Assembly (NCBI GenBank): GCA_022704885.1
Contig: JAKJFO010000263.1
Coordinates: forward strand, 1-5,096
From: Candidatus Rifleibacteriota bacterium
GTDB taxonomy: Bacteria > Riflebacteria > Ozemobacteria > Ozemobacterales > Ozemobacteraceae
DNA length: 5,096 nt
Reading direction: 5' to 3'
Shown: positions 1-5,096 of the stretch, piece by piece
Layout of the letters: each line of letters begins with the position of its first letter
Numbering within the stretch: position 1 is the first letter of the stretch
Program-made: the position numbers and the translations under genes
Notes under the pieces: model-generated
The model's input: only the letters and a program-made list of their open reading frames with translations
The model's database searches: none
What the model was told of the DNA's origin: nothing

Positions 1-79
1 AAAATGGCAGGCCCTGACCGGCCGGGAACCACAGATACTTTTGCATTACCATGAAGGACTGGAACATGCAGACATTTGA
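1..79 (+). CDS. 3' end of an unidentified upstream gene (partial)
   Basis: The window opens inside a reading frame. Read from base 2, the frame is open to a TGA at 77-79 and gives a 25-residue tail containing LTGREPQILLHYHEGLEHAD, which has the mixed composition of a real protein. I do not recognise the family. A competing frame read from base 1 ends at TGA 52-54 and would give an ATGA overlap with an ATG at 51, but its translation is rich in Pro, Gly and Thr and looks more like a shadow. The third frame is closed at 15-17. If the frame-2 reading is right, this gene overlaps the methyltransferase start at 66 by 14 nt, suggesting translational coupling. Confidence is moderate that a gene ends here and low on which frame. 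Confidence 0.42.
   Translation, partial: KWQALTGREPQILLHYHEGLEHADI
54..58 (+). promoter_or_regulatory. Ribosome binding site that decides the methyltransferase start
   Basis: AAGGA lies 7 nt before the ATG at 66. The alternative in-frame ATG at 51 has no purine-rich sequence ahead of it (the preceding bases are ACTTTTGCATTACC). This favours 66 as the true start. It is inference from spacing only. Confidence 0.6.
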
Positions 80-752
80 CAAACAATGGAATCATGTACA
101 CGGCACACGCAACTGGGGCCGCTACCCGGCTGAAGAACTCGTCAGGTTCATGGCGCGCAACTATTACAACCAGCGCCGCGATCAGATACGGGTGCTCGAT
201 CTTGGCTGCGGCACAGGCGCCAACACCTGGTTTCTCTGTCGCGAAGGCTTCTTTACTGTAGCTTTCGACGGCTCTTTTGTCGCCACCAGAAAAGCGGCTG
301 CGTTCTGCAGCGAGTTGTCGATGTCGGCCGCTTTTTTGCAATCTGACGCCGGAATGCTGCCCTTTGCCGAGTGTTCTTTCGATGTCGTTGCCGATATCGG
401 GGCACTTTCGGCCAACAGCAGTCGGGGCATACAACAGATACTGGCAGAAATCCACCGCGTTCTCAAACCGGGTGGCCGTGTGTTTTCTTCAGTTCTTTTC
501 ACCACCTCGACCAGCGGCTACAAGACCGGCGAAAAAATCGACAGTCACAGTTATCGCAACATTGAATCGGGGCCGGTAGCGGGACTCGGAACCATTCATT
601 TTTTTACACGCGCCGAGATCAACAGAGTCTGGCAACAGGCCGGATTTGAAAAGCCGGTTATCGATGTAATCTCGCGCACTGACCATGGCGGCATTCAGAG
701 AGTGAGTTTTTACACAGCAGCTGCCCGCAAACCTGGAGAACAAAATGTCTGA
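66..752 (+). CDS. Class I SAM-dependent methyltransferase, substrate unknown
   Basis: A 228-residue soluble Rossmann-fold methyltransferase, presumably cytosolic. Counting from the ATG at 66, the SAM-binding motif I is VLDLGCGTGANTWFL (about 43-57). The acidic residue closing strand 2 is in AFDGS (D68). Motif IV-like FDVVADIGAL lies at about 105-114, and the post-motif AEIHRVLKPGGRVF at about 127-140. A C-terminal HFFTRAEINRVWQQAGF (about 178-194) is the usual 'FT..E...L...AGF' element. The N-terminal WGRYPAEELVRF segment is typical of a small-molecule or sugar-type branch of Methyltransf_11/25 proteins, but the substrate cannot be read from sequence. An ATG at 51 would add five residues; it lacks a Shine-Dalgarno sequence, so 66 is preferred. 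The 3' end overlaps trmL by 8 nt, implying one transcript. Fold assignment is firm and function is open. Confidence 0.9.
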   Translation: MQTFDKQWNHVHGTRNWGRYPAEELVRFMARNYYNQRRDQIRVLDLGCGTGANTWFLCREGFFTVAFDGSFVATRKAAAFCSELSMSAAFLQSDAGMLPFAECSFDVVADIGALSANSSRGIQQILAEIHRVLKPGGRVFSSVLFTTSTSGYKTGEKIDSHSYRNIESGPVAGLGTIHFFTRAEINRVWQQAGFEKPVIDVISRTDHGGIQRVSFYTAAARKPGEQNV

Positions 753-1263
753 CCAGTCAGCAAAAATCTGCGAAAGCCATAAAATATCGGTAGTTCTTGT
801 CGAGCCTGATATTCCTCAAAATACCGGCAATATTGCGCGACTCTGTTTTGCTACAGGTTGCCAGCTGGTTCTGGTAAGACCTTTCGGCTTCAGACTGACC
901 GATGCCTCTCTGCAGAGGGCCGGAATGGATTACTGGAAAAATCTCGAACCGCTGATTCTCGATGATATCGAAGAATTCAAGGAATGGGCTGAAAAGCGAA
1001 GGGTTTATTATCTTTCGGCACACGCTTCCCGCAACTATGCGCAGGTCAGCTATCACCCCGGCGATGCTCTGGTCTTTGGTTCTGAATCGCGCGGGCTTCC
1101 GGCTGCACTTCTTGCGTCCGGCAGGAATTCGAACAGCCTGATCACTCTGCCGATGCTCGAACCGGCCCGTTGTCTGAATGTATCTTCAGCCGCAGCTGCT
1201 ACGGTATACGAAGCGCTGCGCCAGATCAGTCACTGGTCGTCATCTGAACCCGGCAGCGGCTGA
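745..1263 (+). CDS. trmL: tRNA (cytidine/uridine(34)-2'-O)-methyltransferase, TrmL family
   Basis: A 172-residue SPOUT (SpoU/TrmH superfamily) methyltransferase. In E. coli the orthologue 2'-O-methylates the wobble nucleotide of the two tRNA-Leu isoacceptors with CAA and UAA-type anticodons, using SAM and acting as a knotted dimer. The family signatures are present in order: LVEPDIPQNTGNIAR (residues 18-32), the GFRLTDASLQRAGMDYW block (48-64), FGSESRGLP (111-119), and the knot motif with R142, L144-N145 and a following Ser/Ala-rich helix ending in YEALRQ. The protein is about 15 residues longer than the E. coli enzyme (about 157), through a short polar N-terminal lead and a Ser/Gly tail. GGAGA at 735-739 sits 5 nt before the ATG, inside the upstream methyltransferase gene, consistent with coupled translation. 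The last 34 nt are also coding on the other strand for the zinc-ribbon gene. Confidence 0.93.
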   Translation: MSDQSAKICESHKISVVLVEPDIPQNTGNIARLCFATGCQLVLVRPFGFRLTDASLQRAGMDYWKNLEPLILDDIEEFKEWAEKRRVYYLSAHASRNYAQVSYHPGDALVFGSESRGLPAALLASGRNSNSLITLPMLEPARCLNVSSAAAATVYEALRQISHWSSSEPGSG

Positions 1264-1601
1264 TCGGGCAGATCAATACCAGTTGCACCGCCTGAAAATT
1301 CTTCCTGTGCCATGCTTTCGATTTCTTCATCCATATTTTCACCCATTTCGCGCGCCATTTTTTTAGCCCAGGTCGCGAATGTGCGAGGATCATTCTCGTC
1401 CAGGCCCGAGAGAGCCGCAGGATCGGCGAGGCTTTCCATGATCTGCTCTTCACTTCGCACAGTTTTAACGCGCGAGACAAGTCGCTGACAATTCGCTTCG
1501 CCACAATATTGACATGGTTGTGGATTGTCGCGATCGGCCATGCCGCACAGCACTGTGAATTTTTTGCGGCATTTGGAACAGCTGAATTCGTAAAGTGGCA
1601 T
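1230..1601 (-). CDS. FmdB-type zinc-ribbon protein with acidic C-terminal extension
   Basis: A 123-residue small cytosolic protein. The first 40 residues are a classic FmdB/CxxC_CxxC zinc ribbon: MPLYEFSC at the N-terminus, C8-x2-C11, then C30-x2-C33, with C19 and C38 extra. FmdB proteins are annotated as putative regulators after the formamide/amide operon protein, but their biochemical role is not settled. Beyond the ribbon is a conserved-looking segment, LDENDPRTFATWAKKMAREM (67-86), followed by a Glu-rich helix and a low-complexity tail ending in DDDQ. This extended architecture occurs in FmdB-like proteins of several environmental lineages. The start is supported by GGGAG (plus-strand 1610-1614) 8 nt upstream and by a strong promoter beyond it. 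The stop lies inside trmL, a 34-nt tail-to-tail overlap. Zinc binding is well supported; the function is unknown. Confidence 0.87.
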   Translation of the reverse strand: MPLYEFSCSKCRKKFTVLCGMADRDNPQPCQYCGEANCQRLVSRVKTVRSEEQIMESLADPAALSGLDENDPRTFATWAKKMAREMGENMDEEIESMAQEEFSGGATGIDLPDQPLPGSDDDQ

Positions 1602-1637
1602 GTTTTTAACTCCCTGAAAATTGTTTTATTGCCGAAG

Positions 1638-1667
1638 ATTATATGGTAATCTGTGAATATATGGCAA
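1638..1667 (-). promoter_or_regulatory. Sigma70-type promoter for the fmdB-like gene
   Basis: On the minus strand a perfect TATAAT -10 box (plus-strand 1638-1643) is preceded by TTGCCA (plus-strand 1662-1667; 5 of 6 match to TTGACA) with an 18-nt spacer. Transcription would begin near 1630, giving a leader of about 30 nt with the GGGAG ribosome site before the ATG at 1601. This is the clearest promoter in the window. The -35 box lies within one copy of the ATATGGYAA direct repeat. Confidence 0.72.
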
Positions 1668-1675
1668 GATGGTAA
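1641..1675 (+). repeat. Three short direct repeats in the divergent intergenic region
   Basis: ATATGGTAA (1641-1649), ATATGGCAA (1659-1667) and AGATGGTAA (1667-1675) are near-identical 9-mers. The first two are 18 bp apart and the third starts 8 bp after the second. They cover the spacer and -35 region of the fmdB-like promoter and lie just upstream of the HEAT-cyclase gene, so they could be an operator shared by both divergent genes. For the plus-strand gene I see only weak promoter candidates, such as TTGTTT at 1621-1626 with TATGGT or GGTAAT near 1642-1650. The repeats are seen directly; a regulatory role is inference, and AT-rich chance similarity is possible. Confidence 0.35.
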
Positions 1676-1695
1676 ACACAGGCCGAGGAAGCTGA

Positions 1696-4600
1696 ATGAG
1701 TCGCTCGCCTTACGAACTGATCAAAAGCACTGACGATGCACTCTGGCGTGAGGGGCTGGCTGCCCTTTTAATTGAACACACCCCGGAGTCTGCCGCAGCA
1801 ATAATCAACATATTGTGCGACAAAGCCTGGCACAAACGCGAGGCAGCCGCCAAGGCCCTGCTTGAGTGGGGTCCCGAAATCGGGCCCCAGATACTTTCAC
1901 ATCTCAATGAGCACAATCAGGACCAGTTTTACTGGCTGCTGCACGTTCTGGGGCAGTTGGGTGATGAATCTTCGCTGGCGGCGGTTAAGCAGATCCTTCA
2001 TCATCGCGATGCTGAACTGCGTGGCTACGCGGTAAGAGCTGTCGCCGCCCATAAAAAGATCGAAAATGCGCGAACTCTCTACCCTTTGCTCAACGACCCG
2101 AACTGGGCAATCAGAAAGCTGGTTTTCGAACAGCTTCTCGCCTTTGGCGAAGAGATTCTCGACGATCTTCGCAAGATAATCAACACGCCATCCAAGGTGC
2201 CCAACCACAGCGTCATCGCACTTTTCGTGAAAATTGGCCAGGACAGCGTCATTGAAGAGCTGCGCAAGATTTACCAGGATGGAAGTTTCGCTCTTCGCTA
2301 TTCAATAGTATCGGCCTTGGGCGAGCTCGGCACTGCGCTGGCCATAGACTTTCTCATCAATTCGATGGCTGATGGCTCATGGGCAATCAGACAAATGGCC
2401 GCTGAGCAGTTCATCAAGCTCGGGCCCAAGGTCTTCGAAAAGCTGACAGCGGCTTTCAGTCGCAGCGATTCTCTGATCAGATATGACATTATAAAAATTC
2501 TTGTCGAACTGCTTGGCGACAAGTCGATGCCGCTCATACAAAGGCTGCTGACTGCTACCGACCAGGAACACAAACTTCTTGCCATCGAGAATCTTACCAG
2601 ACTGAAAAGCGACGAGGCAACCGCCACTCTGTTACGATGTCTCGCAGATAACGACCGAATAGTTTCTGACTACGCAGCCGACTGTCTGGCTCAGAAACCG
2701 AACCTCAACATCGAACTTCTTCTGCAGCATCTCAGCACCGAAGACGAAAATCTCAGATTTCAGATCATCAAGATCATCGGTTCGATCGGCGGCCTGGCCC
2801 TTGCTCCAATCATAAAAATCCTGGAAACCGGCAATAAGCAGGAGCGCCTTTTTCTGCTTGGCGTTTTGCAGAAAATCGCACCACACCCACAGCTTATCGA
2901 TGTGCTGATCAAGCTTCTCGACGATGCCAACTGGCCGGTAAGAAATGCTGCCGCGCACTGTCTGGTAAATTATGGCGAGGCCTCGGTCACTTCGATTGTC
3001 AGAGCGCTTAACGACAATTCAGATGATATTCAGTTCTGGTCGCGTAAAGCTCTGGTCATGATCGGTCCTAAGGCTGTCATCACACTCAAAAACATTCTCG
3101 AAGAAAATACCGACCCGGGGCTCATTCCCCACATTGTCTCGGCTCTTTTGTCAATGAACCACCCCGAAGCGGTGCCGGCCGTTACCAAATTTCTCGAAAC
3201 CAGCGATGAATACCGCATTGAATCGGTTATGTCTTCTGTTCCCAGCATCACCTCAAAAGACGTGGTGAACACAGTATTGAACCTGCTCACCCACCCCGAG
3301 GAAAAAGTCTGCCGGTGGCTCGCACATCTGCTCAAAAAGGCCGATGCCCAGGCCCTGCGCCGCACGGTATTTCTCGGCTTCAGCCATTCCAATGACATGG
3401 TTCGCTTTTACGTTGCCGAAGCCGTTTCCGGCTGGACAAGCCTCACCGAAAACGACATAAAGGTGATTTCTCGTCAGCTGCAGGTCGAAAAATCGTTGAA
3501 AAATCTACGCGCCATGGTCGTTATCCTCGCCCGACATCCTTATCCTTCGGCCATCAAATCCCTGCTGGAGTATCTTGAAGCAAGTCAGCCGACAACCATG
3601 CTGGATCTCATGATGGTCATAGCAGCACAGAAGAAACCTGAATATCTTAAGATGCTCGACCATCTGCTCAACAAAAGATCTGAAGTCATCACCCTCGATG
3701 ATGTCGATCGCGTTGGCAAAATTCTTGGACATGTCTACCAGAATCACCCGGAAGGCCTCGTTCAGGGTCTCACCTCGCCAAGCAAAGCCTACCGCCTGTG
3801 CTGCATCATCGCCCTTGATTCGATCGACGACCGCCGCATCGCCTTTTCGATTATGGAAACATTACTGCCAAACGAAGAGGTTGATGTAATCCACCGCGCC
3901 GTTAAAACACTTGCACGCTATTTCTTTCACGACGATTTCAGGCTCAAAGGCGCAATCACTGACTTTTTTCTCAGTCTCGGCACAATGATCACCAAACCTC
4001 TGAGCGAGTACATTGAAGAACTCGAAAACGAGATCGATCGCAAATCACTCGTCGATATGATCGAAAGCGTAGGTGGAACGGTAGATCCCGAACTGTTGCG
4101 ACCCAAAGGTGAAGCAAAGGTCGTGCTCTCTGACAACCATCTCGACGAAGTACTCGAGAAGCGACGACAGGCCCTCGAAGAACTCGAAAAATACGACGAA
4201 CTCATCAAAACCACTCATACTCTCGACCTCTCGGTCATGTTCACCGATGTCAAGGGCTATACCGCTTTCAGCGCCAAGGCCTCACTGTCTGAAGTCATGT
4301 CAATGCTCAAACAGCACGACGAAATTCTCAAGCCAGTTTTCGAAAAGTATTCTGGCGACATTCTCAAGAAGATCGGCGACGCCTTTCTGGTCGTCTTTGA
4401 GAACCACAACAACGCCATTCTGGCCGCGATCGACATTCAACGCAAGCTCAATGCATTCAATGCATCGGTAAACGAAGAGCGCAAACTCGCCATAAGAGTA
4501 GCCATCAACAGTGGATCAGTAATCAGAACCGAAAACGATGTTCTCGGCGATACGGTTAATCTGGCCTCCCGCCTGGAAGGGATTGGCGACGCGTTCGAGA

Positions 4601-4722
4601 TTTTGATCTCCGAGTATACGCTGCAGCGCATCAACCGCCAGATATTCGAGATCGAAGCACATGGCGAGCACATGCTTAAAGGCATAGATAAACCGGTAAA
4701 AGCCTTCAAGGTCAAGTGGTAG
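1696..4722 (+). CDS. HEAT-repeat solenoid fused to a class III adenylate cyclase
   Basis: A 1008-residue protein with no signal peptide or membrane segment, so probably cytosolic. Residues about 15-795 are tandem helical HEAT/PBS-lyase-like repeats of roughly 31 residues, with a recurring pattern of Asp, Trp, Arg, Ala-Ala and Gly. The clearest are CDKAWHKREAAAKALLEWG (41-59), NDPNWAIR (133-140), DGSWAIRQMAAEQ (226-238) and LDDANWPVRNAAAHCL (408-423). A charged helical linker (about 815-841, containing EVLEKRRQALEELEKYDEL) leads into a class III cyclase domain (about 843-1008). The metal-binding aspartates are D851 (in MFTDVKGYTAFS) and D895 (in KKIGDAFLVVF). The adenine-specifying pair is K891 and D948, and the transition-state residues are N955 and R959 (in GDTVNLASRLE). 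Spacings match canonical homodimeric adenylate cyclases, so conversion of ATP to cAMP is predicted. GAGGA at 1685-1689 supports the start. The solenoid is presumably a protein-binding or sensing input; its ligand is unknown. Confidence 0.92.
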   Translation: MSRSPYELIKSTDDALWREGLAALLIEHTPESAAAIINILCDKAWHKREAAAKALLEWGPEIGPQILSHLNEHNQDQFYWLLHVLGQLGDESSLAAVKQILHHRDAELRGYAVRAVAAHKKIENARTLYPLLNDPNWAIRKLVFEQLLAFGEEILDDLRKIINTPSKVPNHSVIALFVKIGQDSVIEELRKIYQDGSFALRYSIVSALGELGTALAIDFLINSMADGSWAIRQMAAEQFIKLGPKVFEKLTAAFSRSDSLIRYDIIKILVELLGDKSMPLIQRLLTATDQEHKLLAIENLTRLKSDEATATLLRCLADNDRIVSDYAADCLAQKPNLNIELLLQHLSTEDENLRFQIIKIIGSIGGLALAPIIKILETGNKQERLFLLGVLQKIAPHPQLIDVLIKLLDDANWPVRNAAAHCLVNYGEASVTSIVRALNDNSDDIQFWSRKALVMIGPKAVITLKNILEENTDPGLIPHIVSALLSMNHPEAVPAVTKFLETSDEYRIESVMSSVPSITSKDVVNTVLNLLTHPEEKVCRWLAHLLKKADAQALRRTVFLGFSHSNDMVRFYVAEAVSGWTSLTENDIKVISRQLQVEKSLKNLRAMVVILARHPYPSAIKSLLEYLEASQPTTMLDLMMVIAAQKKPEYLKMLDHLLNKRSEVITLDDVDRVGKILGHVYQNHPEGLVQGLTSPSKAYRLCCIIALDSIDDRRIAFSIMETLLPNEEVDVIHRAVKTLARYFFHDDFRLKGAITDFFLSLGTMITKPLSEYIEELENEIDRKSLVDMIESVGGTVDPELLRPKGEAKVVLSDNHLDEVLEKRRQALEELEKYDELIKTTHTLDLSVMFTDVKGYTAFSAKASLSEVMSMLKQHDEILKPVFEKYSGDILKKIGDAFLVVFENHNNAILAAIDIQRKLNAFNASVNEERKLAIRVAINSGSVIRTENDVLGDTVNLASRLEGIGDAFEILISEYTLQRINRQIFEIEAHGEHMLKGIDKPVKAFKVKW

Positions 4723-4798
4723 CGGTGCTGCGTGCAGGGTGACAGACCCCAAAAGCGAAGCCTCGATAGCGATCTCTGCTGATGCTGGCTTCACCGCT
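4721..4798. repeat. Inverted repeats in the convergent gap; possible weak terminator
   Basis: The 96-bp gap between the cyclase stop and the pilT stop (4723-4818) contains no gene. AGCGGTG (4721-4727) and CACCGCT (4792-4798) are exact inverse complements, and a nested GAAGCC (4757-4762) pairs with GGCTTC (4787-4792), overlapping the outer arm by one base. The two stems are alternatives more than one clean hairpin. Neither is followed by a T-run, so an intrinsic terminator cannot be claimed. Confidence 0.25.
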
Positions 4799-4818
4799 CA
4801 CCAGGAATTGCTGGAAGC

Positions 4819-5096
4819 TCAGTGCCCTTTGACCTGCGGTTTGTCGGATATCGCCGGTTTGCCGACTCCTGGCGGTTGCTTGTCCGTCTTGGCCGATTCT
4901 GAAGTCAGTGGCCGGGTTGTACTCTTACCCATGCGTTCTTCAAGACGCTTCTGGAATTCCTTCTTGTCTTCGGCATTTTTCAGGCCATCGTCATAAGTGA
5001 TCTTCTTGGTCACGACAAGATCTTCGAGGCATTGATCCATGGTCAACATGCCATCGGCACGGCTGGTCTGCATGATGGTAATGAGCTGGTCGGTCT
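4819..5096 (-). CDS. pilT: PilT-family type IV pilus retraction ATPase, C-terminal fragment
   Basis: Only the last 91 codons are in the window; the frame is open through base 5096 and the gene continues beyond it. The segment TDQLITIMQTSRADGMLTMD, followed by CLEDLVVTKKITYDDGL, matches the C-terminal end of PilT/PilU hexameric ATPases. There a conserved Q-T/S-x-R-x-x-GM-x-TMD stretch precedes a helix and a 'I-[ST]-x-[ED]-x-[AG]-L' element after the Walker core. PilT powers pilus retraction at the cytoplasmic face of the machine. After the usual endpoint near KEFQKRLEERM there is an unusual polar tail of about 37 residues, rich in Lys, Ser, Thr, Pro and Gly and probably disordered. The Walker A/B and Asp/His boxes are off-window, so PilT cannot be separated from PilU or a paralogue. 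The gene converges on the cyclase gene. Confidence 0.8.
   Translation of the reverse strand, partial: TDQLITIMQTSRADGMLTMDQCLEDLVVTKKITYDDGLKNAEDKKEFQKRLEERMGKSTTRPLTSESAKTDKQPPGVGKPAISDKPQVKGH

Noticed and set aside
1261..1275. TGATC...GATCA inverted repeat at the trmL stop as a terminator
   Set aside because: Only a 5-bp stem with no T-run on either strand, and it lies inside the coding sequence of the opposite gene.
1226..1504. Second minus-strand open frame within the zinc-ribbon gene
   Set aside because: The translation is rich in Arg, Ser and Trp without motifs, while the overlapping frame has the complete CxxC...CxxC ribbon and a good start site.
2079..2958. Several minus-strand open frames inside the HEAT-cyclase gene
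   Set aside because: The plus-strand frame is continuous with repeat structure and catalytic motifs; the antisense frames have no motifs or start signals and mirror the coding bias.
1696..4722. HEAT repeats as evidence for a phycobilin lyase (CpcE/NblB type)
   Set aside because: PBS-lyase HEAT-like repeats are a generic solenoid signature; there is no phycobiliprotein context and the C-terminus is a cyclase.
4739..4996. Plus-strand open frame of 85 codons antisense to pilT
   Set aside because: It has no ribosome site or recognisable motif, and the opposite strand is clearly the PilT C-terminus; it is a shadow frame.
1..5096. Defence system, CRISPR array or mobile element
   Set aside because: There are no spaced repeats of CRISPR size, no transposase or integrase, and no terminal inverted repeats. 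The cyclase has none of the CBASS hallmarks (CD-NTase fold, effector partner) nor a Pycsar-type adjacent effector.

Overview
The window looks like an ordinary stretch of chromosome from a Gram-negative-type bacterium of moderate GC (roughly half, judged by eye). Genes are close-packed and intergenic gaps are short. I see no insertion sequence, phage gene, CRISPR array, tRNA or rRNA. The content is a type IV pilus retraction ATPase, an FmdB zinc ribbon with a long C-terminal extension, and a giant HEAT-repeat/adenylate cyclase fusion. This would fit deltaproteobacteria-like lineages or candidate phyla such as Riflebacteria, but the assignment is a guess from gene style, not a demonstrated affiliation.

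Left block (1-1263, + strand): the tail of an unidentified gene runs into a class I SAM-dependent methyltransferase. That gene overlaps the start of trmL, the SPOUT methyltransferase for the wobble ribose of tRNA-Leu, by 8 nt. The three are probably co-transcribed. The trmL 3' end overlaps tail-to-tail, by 34 nt, an FmdB-type zinc-ribbon gene on the minus strand (1230-1601).

Centre (1602-4722): a short divergent intergenic region carries a near-consensus sigma70-type promoter for the fmdB-like gene and three copies of a 9-bp direct repeat. It is followed by the dominant gene of the window, a 1008-residue cytosolic protein. About 780 residues of HEAT/PBS-lyase-like repeats lead through a short charged helical linker into a C-terminal class III nucleotide cyclase domain. 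All six canonical catalytic residues are present, with the K/D pair that specifies ATP, so the predicted product is cAMP. This is the most interesting object here: a one-component sensor-like protein whose input domain is a very long alpha-solenoid.

Right edge (4723-5096): a 96-bp convergent gap without a gene is followed, on the minus strand, by the C-terminal end of a PilT-family twitching ATPase that continues past the window. Cyclase and pilT converge, so they are not an operon. Because cAMP signalling and type IV pili are linked in some bacteria, the adjacency is worth checking.
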